From contig JAGATY010000009.1 of the NCBI GenBank assembly GCA_017621035.1, positions 1-60,132 of the forward strand: DNA of 60,132 bases, written 5' to 3'. Position numbers and translations under genes: made by a program. This document shows, in pieces, positions 43,639 through 51,804 of the stretch (within the stretch, counting starts at the first letter, position 1; each line of letters begins with the position of its first letter). Source of the DNA: Bacteroides sp. GTDB taxonomy: Bacteria; Bacteroidota; Bacteroidia; Bacteroidales; Bacteroidaceae. The notes under the pieces were generated by a model, which was not told the origin of the DNA, did no database searches, and worked only from the letters and a program-made list of their open reading frames with translations.

Positions 43639-45774
43639 ATGAAACTCCTCCTCCTCGCCCTGCTGTTGCTCCTCGCCCTGGCTGCCCGTGCCGACGAGGG
43701 GATGTGGATGCCGGGCAACCTGAACAGGCAGACGGGCAAGGTGATGAAAAGCATGGGGCTGAAGATGTCGCCCCGCGAGCTGTACAGCGAGAAGCGGCCG
43801 TCGCTGAAAGATGCCGTGGTCAGCTTCGGAGGATTCTGCTCGGGCGTGGTGGTCAGCGAGCAGGGACTGGTCTTCACCAACCACCACTGCGGATTCAGCG
43901 CCATTCAGCAGCACTCGGCTGTGGGGCACGACTACCTGCGTGACGGCTTCGTGGCCCGCTCCCGGGAAGAGGAGCTGCCCAACCCCGAGCTGTACGTCCG
44001 CTTCCTGCTGAGGCAGGAGGAGGTGACGGAGCGCGTGCTGTCCGCCGTCCGCCCCGAGATGGACGAGAGCGCCCGCACCTCGGCCATCGACTCCGTGCGC
44101 TACCTCATCGGCCAGGAGGTGATGGAGGCCGACAGCACCCTGGTGGGCGTGGTGGATGCCTACTACGGAGGCAGCGAGTTCTGGCTCTCCGTCTACCAAG
44201 ACTTCAACGACGTGCGACTGGTCTTTGCGCCACCCTCCTCCATCGGAAAGTTCGGCTGGGACACGGACAACTGGGAGTGGCCCCGGCACACCGGTGACTT
44301 CTCCGTCTTCCGCATCTACGCCGACCGCGAGAACCGCCCCGCCGACTATTCGCCCGACAACGTCCCCTACCGCCCCCGCTACGTTGCCCCCATCTCCCTG
44401 GAAGGCTACTCCGAGGGCGACTTCTGCATGACCATGGGCTACCCCGGCAGCACCGAGCGATACCTCTCCTCCTACGGCATTCGGGAGATGGTCAGCAACC
44501 GGAACCAGGCCATGATAGACGTGCGCGGCGTGAAGCAAGCCATCTGGAAGCGCGCCATGGAGCAGAGCGACACCATCCGCATCAAGTACGCCTCGAAGTA
44601 CGACGAAAGCTCCAACTACTGGAAGAACTCCATCGGCGTGAACCGCGCCGTGCAGAAGCTGAAGGTGCTGGAGAAGAAACGCCGCACCGAGCAGGAACTC
44701 CTCAGCTGGATGCGTCACAACCCCGGCGAAGAGCTGCAGCTGCTCACCGACCTGGAGCTGGCCTACCGCAACCGCAGCCGCGCCAACCACGCCTTCAGCT
44801 ACTTCGTGGAGGCATTCCTCAACGGGCCGGAGCTGATTCAGCAGGCGTGGAGCATCCTGAACTTCGACTTCGAGGGCGACGAGCGCAGCGTGACGGCCGG
44901 ACTGAAGGAGATTGTGGAGCGATACAAGAACCTCGACCCGGAGATTGACAAGGAGGTCTTCACCGCCCTGCTCGGCGAGTACCGCAACCGCGTGGACAGC
45001 CTCTACCTGCCGCCCCTCTACCACACCATCCGGACCGACTACAACGGCAACCTCCGCGCCTACGTCGACACCCTCTACGCCCACACCCGCCTGGCCACCG
45101 TGGACGGGCTGCGCCTCTTCCTGGAGCGCGACACCACCTACAGCCTGCTGGACGACCCCGCCATCAGCCTCTCCATCGACCTACTCACCCAAGCCTTCGA
45201 GATGAACCTGGAGATGCAGCAACCCAACGCCCTGGTGGAGCGCGGCGAACGCCTGCTCACCGCCACCCTCCGGCGGATGTATGCCGACCGACGCTTCTAC
45301 CCCGACGCCAACGGCACCATGCGACTGAGCTTCGGCACCGTCTGCGGATACACCCCCTTCGACGGCGCCACCTACCACTTCCGCACCACCACCCAAGGCA
45401 TCCTGGAGAAAGTCCGCACCCATGCCGGCGACCCCGACTTCGCCCTCCAGCCCGACATCCTCCGCCTGCTCCGCTCCGACGCCTTCGGCCGCTATGCCGA
45501 CCGCGACGGCCTGATGCCCGTCTGCTTCATCTCCAACAACGACATCACCGGCGGCAACAGCGGCAGCGCCATGTTCGACGCCCGCGGCCGCCTCCTCGGC
45601 CTCGCCTTCGACGGCAACTGGGAAGCCATGAGCAGCGACCTCCTCTACGAGCCCCGCACCCAGCGCTGCATCGGTGTCGACGTCCGCTACATCCTCTTCA
45701 TCATCGAGAAGTGGGGCGCGGCGACAAGATTGATGGAGGAACTCCTCCCCACCTCCCCGTCGCCCCATTCATAG
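43639..45774 (+). CDS. S46-family dipeptidyl-peptidase, DPP7-like
   Basis: A 711-residue exported serine peptidase. I chose ATG 43639, which gives a clear signal peptide (MKLLLLALLLLLALAARA). Upstream in-frame codons lie inside repeat DNA. The catalytic triad is visible: His in TNHHCGFSAIQQHS (about residue 78), Asp in WEWPRHTGDFSVFR (about 215) and Ser in ITGGNSGSAMFD (about 640). After the Ser, LAFDGNWEAMS has Gly where DPP11 enzymes have Arg, so preference for hydrophobic rather than acidic P1 residues is expected. S46 enzymes supply dipeptides in the periplasm. Confidence 0.9.
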   Translation: MKLLLLALLLLLALAARADEGMWMPGNLNRQTGKVMKSMGLKMSPRELYSEKRPSLKDAVVSFGGFCSGVVVSEQGLVFTNHHCGFSAIQQHSAVGHDYLRDGFVARSREEELPNPELYVRFLLRQEEVTERVLSAVRPEMDESARTSAIDSVRYLIGQEVMEADSTLVGVVDAYYGGSEFWLSVYQDFNDVRLVFAPPSSIGKFGWDTDNWEWPRHTGDFSVFRIYADRENRPADYSPDNVPYRPRYVAPISLEGYSEGDFCMTMGYPGSTERYLSSYGIREMVSNRNQAMIDVRGVKQAIWKRAMEQSDTIRIKYASKYDESSNYWKNSIGVNRAVQKLKVLEKKRRTEQELLSWMRHNPGEELQLLTDLELAYRNRSRANHAFSYFVEAFLNGPELIQQAWSILNFDFEGDERSVTAGLKEIVERYKNLDPEIDKEVFTALLGEYRNRVDSLYLPPLYHTIRTDYNGNLRAYVDTLYAHTRLATVDGLRLFLERDTTYSLLDDPAISLSIDLLTQAFEMNLEMQQPNALVERGERLLTATLRRMYADRRFYPDANGTMRLSFGTVCGYTPFDGATYHFRTTTQGILEKVRTHAGDPDFALQPDILRLLRSDAFGRYADRDGLMPVCFISNNDITGGNSGSAMFDARGRLLGLAFDGNWEAMSSDLLYEPRTQRCIGVDVRYILFIIEKWGAATRLMEELLPTSPSPHS

Positions 45775-46039
45775 CCCTTTCTTGGGGCAACTGCCCGGGT
45801 GGGGAAGCCCGGGAAGCGGGAGGACGAAAAGACGGAGGGGGTAGTTCTTTTCGCCCAAGGGGTTCGCCGAAAGGATGGAGGGGTATTTCTTTTCGTTCAA
45901 GGGGTTCGCCGAAAAGACTGAGGGGTAGGTCGTTTCGTCCAAGGGGTTCGGCGAATAGACTGACCGGTAGGTCTTTTCGTCGAAGTGGTTCGACGAAAAG
46001 CTCAGGGGGTCAGGCTTTTCGCCGAAGTGGTTTCTGCCC
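45775..46039. repeat. 42-bp tandem repeat array between convergent genes
   Basis: The GGTTCG landmark recurs at 45861, 45903, 45945 and 45987, with a degenerate fifth at 46029, so the period is exactly 42 bp. Each unit has a CTTTTCG...TTCGnCGAAAAG inverted repeat; unit 4 is perfect (45973-45984 with 45989-46000, loop GTGG). The array fills the gap between the converging peptidase and response-regulator genes and could work as a two-way terminator. Confidence 0.85.
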
Positions 46040-46789
46040 TTACTCGGCTATGAGTTTGTATCCGATGCCTCGCACGTTGACGATGCGGATGCGGGGGTCT
46101 CTGGCAAGCTTGCGGCGCAGCTTGGTGATGAAGACGTGGAGGCTGCGCTGGTTGAAGAAGGTGTCGTCGCCCCAGAGGCGGAGCAGTATCTCCTGCATCT
46201 GCACCACGCAGTTCAGGTGGGTGCAGAGCATCCGGAGCAGTTCGCTTTCGCGGTAGGAGAGGGGGGTGGTGCGGCCGTCGATGTAGGTGAGCTGCTGGTT
46301 GAGGCTGTTCAGCCGGTAGTCGCCCACGACGAACTCTTTCTGTTCCTCCTCCCCGCCCTGCGCAAAGAGGGAGGCCTTGCCCAGCAGTGCTTTGATGCGG
46401 ATAATCAGCTCCTGCATGCCGAAGGGTTTCTTCAGGTAGTCGTTGGCTCCCAGCTCGAATCCCTGCACCACGTCGCCGATGGCCGAGCGGGCGGTGAGGA
46501 AGAGTACGGGCGTCTGCTTGTCGCGCCGGCGGATGTGGCTCACCATCTCGAAGCCGTCCATGCGGGGCATCATCACGTCGGCCACCAGCACGTCGGGCTT
46601 CTCGGCGAAGAACATCAGCAGTCCCTCTTCGCCGTTGTTGGCGGTGCGGATGCGGAAGCCTTCGCCCTCCAGCGTGTCTTTGATAATCATGGAGAGGGTC
46701 TCTTCGTCCTCTACCAGCAGGATGCTGATAGCTCCCTCAACTCCCCCCGAGGGGGCGCTTGCCGGATGTTTCATAGCGGTATTGTTCAT
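46040..46789 (-). CDS. OmpR-family response regulator (RprY-like)
   Basis: A 249-residue two-component regulator. The receiver domain has LLVEDEETL near residue 24, the phospho-acceptor Asp in VLVADVMMPRMDG near 70 and Lys in DYLKKPF near 120. A winged-helix OmpR/PhoB DNA-binding domain follows (TTPLSYRESELLRMLC...FFNQRSLHVFITKLRRKL). The 20-residue N-terminal leader before the receiver is unusual; ATG 46774 is an alternative start. It begins exactly after the kinase stop (TAA then ATG). Confidence 0.92.
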   Translation of the reverse strand: MNNTAMKHPASAPSGGVEGAISILLVEDEETLSMIIKDTLEGEGFRIRTANNGEEGLLMFFAEKPDVLVADVMMPRMDGFEMVSHIRRRDKQTPVLFLTARSAIGDVVQGFELGANDYLKKPFGMQELIIRIKALLGKASLFAQGGEEEQKEFVVGDYRLNSLNQQLTYIDGRTTPLSYRESELLRMLCTHLNCVVQMQEILLRLWGDDTFFNQRSLHVFITKLRRKLARDPRIRIVNVRGIGYKLIAE

Positions 46790-48343
46790 TTAGTGATTAG
46801 CAACTCCTCCCCTCGGGGGAAGGATGGGTGGGACTGTTATGGTGAACGTGCTTCCCTTTCCGGCCTCGCTCTGCACCGCTATCTGCCAGCCGTGCTTCTC
46901 CACCATGGTCTTGACGTAGTAGAGGCCCAGCCCGTAGCCTTTCACGTCGTGGCGGTTGCCGTGGGGCACGCGGTAGAACTTGTCGAAGATGCGGCTCTGC
47001 TGCTCGGGGGTGATGCCTATGCCCCGGTCGCTGACGGTGAGGCGGATGCCTGCCTCGCTCTGCCGCGCCGTGACGGTGACGTGCGGCTCGCCGGCTGAGT
47101 ACTTGACGGCATTGTCCAGCAGATTGCTCACGATGTTGGAGAAGTGGGTGCGGTCGGCCTCAATCTCCAGCTCCTCGGGGACGACGGTGAGGGTGATGTC
47201 GGCCCTCTTTCCCGCCTTCAGCCGGTGCAGTTCGGCCAGCGACATCAGCAGTTCCTTCAGCGCGATGCGCTCCTTGCTCAGGCGGAAGCTCTTGCGCCGC
47301 TCCATGCCGATGGAGAGAATCTGTTCCACCAGTCCGCCCAGCAGTCTCAGCTGCTCGCGGCAGATGCGCAGGTACTTGTCGCGCAGGTGCGGGTCGTCGG
47401 CCTTGTCGAAGTTCAGCAGAGCGTCGTTGGCGGCGTAGGCCACGGCGATGGGTGTCTTCAGTTCGTGCGTGATGTTGTTGGTGAAGTCGCTCTTCATCTC
47501 CTCCAGCGACTTCTGCCGGAGCATTGTGCGGATGAGGTACCAGAAGGCGAAGCCCAGGATGAGCAGGATGGTGAGCGACGTGGCCAGTATGCCTGCCATC
47601 TGCTTCAGGACGTGCCCCGACACCGGTTCCATCTGCAGCAGGTAGTGCCGGTGGTTGTTCAGGTCGATGTAGTGTTCGTATCCGCACGCCTTCCGTGTAG
47701 GCCGGTAGCCGGGGGTGGACGAGGCGTAAAGCGTGTCGCTATAGGCAGAAGTGCTGCCAGAGGTACGCCCCTGCTCGATGTACATCAGCCTGTGGGCAGA
47801 GGGGAGTCCCATCTCGGCAATGCGGAGTGTCAGCAGCGAGTCGAACACGGCCATGTCGGGACGGCTGATGTTGTCCAGCCCCGAGTGCAGCCCTTGCTGG
47901 AAGTAGACGGCCAACTGCTCGGTGCTGTGGTGCTGCTCCAGTATCAGCCCCATGCCTTTCTCCTTCATGTAGATGCCGGAGCGGGTGGTGTCCGTCGCCA
48001 CGGCCACGGTGTCGCGCAGCACCTCGTCCTTTATGGCTTGCTTCAGCGAGTCATCGGTCACCACGGTTACGGTGGACCTGCTTTGGATGACGTTTTGGTT
48101 CTTCTTCTCGTTGTACGCAGCTGCCACCTCTATCGAGCCGTGTACGCTGTCGTCGCTCTTCAGCCCCTGCACCCGCAGCATCATCTCATTGTAGTCGCAC
48201 GCACGCATTGCCTCCAGTATGCGCACCTCGGTCAGCCGCTTCTGCGTGCCGTAGAGGTTCAGCAGCCAGTAAGCCTGGTAGCCGAAGACCAGCGTCAGTG
48301 AGAGTATCACCAGGGCGGCTATGTGTCGGATGGGTAGTTTCAT
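46790..48343 (-). CDS. Sensor histidine kinase (RprX-like)
   Basis: A 517-residue membrane kinase from ATG 48343 (MKLPIRHIAALVIL). The first membrane segment is at about 8-28 and the second at about 255-280 (ILATSLTILLILGFAFWYLI), enclosing a 225-residue periplasmic sensor domain. The phosphorylated His is in NNITHELKTPIAV, the N-box is NIVSNLLDNAVKYS and the G-boxes are DRGIGITPEQQ and KGYGLGLYYV. Its promoter element (48349-48356, TACCTTTG on this strand) ends five bases before the start codon. Confidence 0.92.
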   Translation of the reverse strand: MKLPIRHIAALVILSLTLVFGYQAYWLLNLYGTQKRLTEVRILEAMRACDYNEMMLRVQGLKSDDSVHGSIEVAAAYNEKKNQNVIQSRSTVTVVTDDSLKQAIKDEVLRDTVAVATDTTRSGIYMKEKGMGLILEQHHSTEQLAVYFQQGLHSGLDNISRPDMAVFDSLLTLRIAEMGLPSAHRLMYIEQGRTSGSTSAYSDTLYASSTPGYRPTRKACGYEHYIDLNNHRHYLLQMEPVSGHVLKQMAGILATSLTILLILGFAFWYLIRTMLRQKSLEEMKSDFTNNITHELKTPIAVAYAANDALLNFDKADDPHLRDKYLRICREQLRLLGGLVEQILSIGMERRKSFRLSKERIALKELLMSLAELHRLKAGKRADITLTVVPEELEIEADRTHFSNIVSNLLDNAVKYSAGEPHVTVTARQSEAGIRLTVSDRGIGITPEQQSRIFDKFYRVPHGNRHDVKGYGLGLYYVKTMVEKHGWQIAVQSEAGKGSTFTITVPPILPPRGGVANH

Positions 48344-48348
48344 GCCTG

Positions 48349-48356
48349 CAAAGGTA
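48349..48356 (-). promoter_or_regulatory. Sensor-kinase promoter -7 element, very close to the start
   Basis: TACCTTTG on the minus strand, an exact consensus. Transcription starting about seven bases downstream would begin at or near the A of the start codon, giving a leaderless or nearly leaderless mRNA. Confidence 0.5.
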
Positions 48357-48455
48357 ACACCTTCTGCCATTCCCGCCACCATTCGGTAAGACTAAATAAG
48401 ACTTCCGGTAAGACTCTGTAAGCCACAGCATCGCGAGCCTCTCCCCCAAGCACCT

Positions 48456-48463
48456 TACCTTTG
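48456..48463 (+). promoter_or_regulatory. Promoter -7 element for the outer-membrane protein gene
   Basis: TACCTTTG, exact consensus. It predicts a 165-base leader that contains palindrome array 3. Confidence 0.6.
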
Positions 48464-48505
48464 CCCCGTGAGATACCGACGAGCTTCAGCACGGGTAGCC
48501 GGCAT

Positions 48506-48590
48506 GCACAAGTTGGCATCTCATGCTGCACAAGATGGCATCTTATGCAACACAAGATGGCATCTTGTGTAGGGAAGGTTCCCAACCTTC
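48506..48590. repeat. 22-bp-period palindrome array 3 in a 5' leader
   Basis: Units start at 48506, 48528 and 48550, each with the CACAAGATGGCATCT core. A hairpin follows: GAAGGTT (48574-48580) with AACCTTC (48584-48590), carrying TTCCCAACCT, a string also present after array 1. In RNA the units could stack as hairpins. Confidence 0.8.
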
Positions 48591-48636
48591 GCATCTAAGG
48601 TAAGAAACGTAGAATGATAAACTATTTATGTAACGT

Positions 48637-50730
48637 ATGAAACGAACTATTATGCTGGCTGCCCTGTGCCTGACCGCCCCGGTAGCCCTACAAGCCCAAA
48701 CCGAGGAGAGAACCCTGAGTGCCGACAGCATCGTCAGCCTCGACGGCCGTCTGGACAGCCTCTACCGAACCCTGCCGGAAGTGATGATAACCGGCGAACG
48801 CCCTGTGGTGAAGGCCGAGGGAGGGAAGCTGGTCTACGACCTGCCCCGCATGCTTGCAGACCGTCCGGCAGACAACCTCTACGAAGCCCTGAAACATCTG
48901 CCCGGTGTGGTGGAACAGGAGGGTCGCCTCACTCTGAGCGGGCAATCGGTGCGCGTGGTGCTGGACGGAAAGGTCACCACGCTGAGTACCGAGCAGCTCT
49001 ACGCGCTGCTGAAGTCCATGCCGGCCGACCGCATCGAGCAGGCCGAGGTGATGTACAACGCTCCCGCCCGCTACCAGGTGCGCGGTGCCCTTATCAACAT
49101 CAGTCTGAAGCATTCCGACAAGGAGAAGCCCACCCTGCAGGGCGAAGCCTATGCCCACTACGAGCAGCAACACGAGGCCGCCTTTGTGCAGCGTGCCGCC
49201 TTGCTCTACAGCCACCGACGCTTCAGTGCCGATTTGCTCTATCGACACGGTCACGGCCGCTCTTACAGCACCACCGGCAAGGAGGCTCGCCACACGCTTT
49301 CCGACGGAACCCTCCACACCCTCTGTACCGACGAGCAGGGGCGTGGCTCCTACTACTCGCACAACTTCCGCCTGGGCATGGATTACGCCTTTGCCAAGAA
49401 CCACACCCTCAGCATGGCCTACAACGGCATCCATGAAGCGTCCGACTCCGACATTCGCACTCAGGGCTTCCTCCACTCTGACGTGACGCGCACGGCCGAC
49501 AAGTGGCTGCACAACCTCCGCCTGGACTATGTCACTCCCATCGGTCTGACTGCCGGAGCCGAGATGACCTACTACCGCACCCCCTCCACCCAGTGGCTGG
49601 AGAGCGAGATGCAGGGCAGCGCCACCCGTTTCCGCTCCGACGAGCTGCAACGCATCAATCGCTGGAAGTATTTCCTTGCCGGCGAGCACACGTTGGCAGG
49701 GGGCTGGGGCGTGAACTACGGTGCGCTGCTGCAGACGGGCATCGACCACAGCAGTCAGCACTACTCTCAGGGCACCGACCTGCCTGCCTCCATGAGCTCG
49801 CGCCGACGGGAAGAGACGCTCAACCTCTACGCCGGCTTCAGCAAGTCGGTCGGCAAGAGGCTCTCCCTCGACTTCTCACTGGCAGCCGAGCGCTACCACT
49901 CTCCGGCCTGGAACGAGTGGGACTTTTACCCCACCTTCAACCTCTCTTTCCGCCCCGCCGACGCTCACATCCTCCAGCTGGCCTTCGGCGGGAGCAAAGA
50001 GTACCCCGACTACTGGGCTGTGCAGGACGCCGTCTCCTACATCAGCAGCTACAGTGAGGTGCAGGGCAATCCGCTGCTGAAACCCTACACCCTCTACAAT
50101 GCCTCCCTCACCTACACCCTGCAGGGACGCTACGTCTTCCGCCTCTGGATGGATCACATGGATGACTTCGCCGTGCAGACCCTCTACCAGAGTCCCGACC
50201 GCCTGGCGGAAATCTACCGCTACGTCAACTTCGACTACTGGCAGCAGTCGGGCATCATGGCTTCCCTCCCGCTGAAGATAAAGAAGGTGATGAGCGGTCG
50301 CCTCAACGCCATGGCCATCTTCATCCGGCAGAAGGACAGCGACTTCTACGACCTGCCCTTCAGCCGCCATCGCCTGCTGCCCATGCTGACGCTGAACACC
50401 ACCTGGACCCTCGCCTCCCGCCCCGACCTGAAGCTGCAAGTGGATGGCCGTCTGCAAGGTCGCGCCATCCAGGGCATCTACGACCTGCCCGCTTCCGGTA
50501 CCCTCAACCTAGCCCTCCGCCTCGGTCTGCTGCATGGACAAGCCTCCCTCAAACTCTACGCCAACGACCTCTTCCGTACCGCTGGCATCAGTCCCTACAT
50601 CCGCTACGCCACGCAATGGGTCACCAACAACTACAGCTGCTACCGCACCCTCGGCCTCTCCCTCACCTACAAACTGGGCGGCTACAAAGAGAAACAGCGG
50701 GAGGCAGTGGATGCAAGTAGGTTTAAGTAG
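48637..50730 (+). CDS. TonB-receptor-like outer-membrane beta-barrel protein
   Basis: A 697-residue exported protein with signal peptide MLAALCLTAPVALQAQ. Residues about 45-165 resemble a receptor plug (LPEVMITGERPVVKAEGG...ALKHLPGVVEQEGRLTLSGQSVRVVLDGK), and the rest is rich in alternating aromatic strands of a barrel ending in LGLSLTYKLGG. It belongs to the Bacteroidetes outer-membrane beta-barrel group (PF14905-like) without an N-terminal carboxypeptidase-like domain. The substrate is unknown. It is divergent from the two-component genes, which may control it. Confidence 0.82.
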   Translation: MKRTIMLAALCLTAPVALQAQTEERTLSADSIVSLDGRLDSLYRTLPEVMITGERPVVKAEGGKLVYDLPRMLADRPADNLYEALKHLPGVVEQEGRLTLSGQSVRVVLDGKVTTLSTEQLYALLKSMPADRIEQAEVMYNAPARYQVRGALINISLKHSDKEKPTLQGEAYAHYEQQHEAAFVQRAALLYSHRRFSADLLYRHGHGRSYSTTGKEARHTLSDGTLHTLCTDEQGRGSYYSHNFRLGMDYAFAKNHTLSMAYNGIHEASDSDIRTQGFLHSDVTRTADKWLHNLRLDYVTPIGLTAGAEMTYYRTPSTQWLESEMQGSATRFRSDELQRINRWKYFLAGEHTLAGGWGVNYGALLQTGIDHSSQHYSQGTDLPASMSSRRREETLNLYAGFSKSVGKRLSLDFSLAAERYHSPAWNEWDFYPTFNLSFRPADAHILQLAFGGSKEYPDYWAVQDAVSYISSYSEVQGNPLLKPYTLYNASLTYTLQGRYVFRLWMDHMDDFAVQTLYQSPDRLAEIYRYVNFDYWQQSGIMASLPLKIKKVMSGRLNAMAIFIRQKDSDFYDLPFSRHRLLPMLTLNTTWTLASRPDLKLQVDGRLQGRAIQGIYDLPASGTLNLALRLGLLHGQASLKLYANDLFRTAGISPYIRYATQWVTNNYSCYRTLGLSLTYKLGGYKEKQREAVDASRFK

Positions 50731-50777
50731 AGGATTGCTCTCATAGCTTCCCTCTATCCCCCGATAGAAACAATCTG

Positions 50778-50808
50778 TTGGAGTGCATGTTTTCCCGCCT
50801 TATCTTTG
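50778..50808 (+). promoter_or_regulatory. dps promoter
   Basis: TTG at 50778-50780 and TATCTTTG at 50801-50808 with a 20-base spacer match the Bacteroides vegetative promoter. The leader is about 75 bases. Confidence 0.6.
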
Positions 50809-50889
50809 CAACAAAATCAAGAGGATAGGTGTTCTATCCGAAAGAGTGAATCAATAAACAAAACATTAACCATTAACAAATAGAAGCGT

Positions 50890-51378
50890 ATGAAGACTTT
50901 AGATTTTTTGCACGTGAACGAGAGTAAGGCAGCTGCCGTAGTAGCAGGTTTGAACCAACTACTGGCCGACTTCCAAGTATATTACACCAATCTCCGTGGA
51001 TTCCACTGGGAGATTAAGGGACATGGTTTCTTTGTACTGCACAGCAAGTTTGAAGAACTGTATGACGATGCTGCCGCCAAGGTGGACGAACTGGCCGAAC
51101 GCATCCTGATGCTGGGCGGCACACCCGAGAACCGCTTCTCCGAGTATCTGAAGAAGGCACACATTCAGGAAATCTCCGGCGTGGCCTGCGGAAGCGATGC
51201 TGTGGACAACATCCTGGAAACCTACCGCCACCTCATCCGCGAGGAGCGTAAGCTTATCGATGTGGCCAACGAGGCCAACGACGTAGTGACCGCCGACCTG
51301 CTGACCGGCTACCTGAAGGAGCAAGAAAAGCTTGTCTGGATGCTCGTCGCCTGGAACAGCAAGTGTTGCGAGAAGTAA
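50890..51378 (+). CDS. dps: Dps-family ferritin-like protein
   Basis: A 162-residue four-helix protein that stores iron and protects DNA during oxidative stress. Ferroxidase residues are in FHWEIKGHGFFVLHSKFEELYDDAA, written here in two parts as FHWEIKGHGFF and LHSKFEELYDD (about 37-60). AERILMLGG near 76 and the C-terminal LKEQEKLVWMLVAW near 145 are typical. Monocistronic with its own promoter and terminator. Confidence 0.93.
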   Translation: MKTLDFLHVNESKAAAVVAGLNQLLADFQVYYTNLRGFHWEIKGHGFFVLHSKFEELYDDAAAKVDELAERILMLGGTPENRFSEYLKKAHIQEISGVACGSDAVDNILETYRHLIREERKLIDVANEANDVVTADLLTGYLKEQEKLVWMLVAWNSKCCEK

Positions 51379-51404
51379 ATTAGTAGTGTAATTGTGATAG
51401 AACG

Positions 51405-51437
51405 AGGGCACCCGACCGAGATGGTGGTGCCCTTTTT
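51405..51437 (+). terminator. dps terminator
   Basis: AGGGCACC (51405-51412) pairs perfectly with GGTGCCCT (51426-51433), followed by five T residues. Confidence 0.85.
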
Positions 51438-51557
51438 CTGTGTAGATTTGTATGATGTCCTCCTTATATTATGATGGCTATTGCTCTTTCAGTTCGTTTA
51501 TCTTGCGGCAGGTGGTCAGCACATGGCTTGTATTCCACAAACTTCTTCTCTCTATCG

Positions 51558-51647
51558 TTTGTTATTTCGACGGAAAGCGTTACATTTGCAGCGTTGAATC
51601 CCGGTAGCCCCTGACGCAAGTCAAGCTATCGGGTTTAGTTTTTTTCT
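51558..51647 (+). ncRNA. Candidate small RNA with promoter and terminator
   Basis: TTTG (51558-51561), a 19-base spacer and TACATTTG (51581-51588) form a good promoter. From about 51595 the transcript would be a short lead-in then a hairpin: CCCGGTAGC (51600-51608)/GCTATCGGG (51625-51633), with an inner TGAC/GTCA stem closed by a GCAA tetraloop (51616-51619). A T-rich tail with seven T ends it near 51647. No ORF is present. Predicted length is about 50-55 bases. Confidence 0.55.
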
Positions 51648-51734
51648 GCTCCCTGCACTTGTTTGCGCTTTCCTTTTGCAAATGTAATCAATTAAATAAT
51701 AAAAACAGATCAATTTGGTGTAGCTAAGACCAAA

Positions 51735-51796
51735 CTTGCCGATATCGGCAAGAAACACTATATTTGCGGCAAGAATAAGTAGTAAATTTGCCGATA
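51735..51796 (+). promoter_or_regulatory. Operator and promoter of the second fic gene
   Basis: CTTGCCGATATCGGCAAG (51735-51752) is a perfect 18-bp palindrome placed seven bases before the -7 element TATATTTG (51759-51766). A half-site TTGCCGATA recurs at 51788, and GCGGCAAG lies between. TTTGGT/ACCAAA flanks the upstream side (about 51714-51734). Confidence 0.7.
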
Positions 51797-51804
51797 GGAA
51801 GAAT

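Noticed and set aside
43621-45084. 487-codon frame antisense to the S46 peptidase
   Set aside because: GC-rich shadow, Val/Gly/Glu-rich, no domain.
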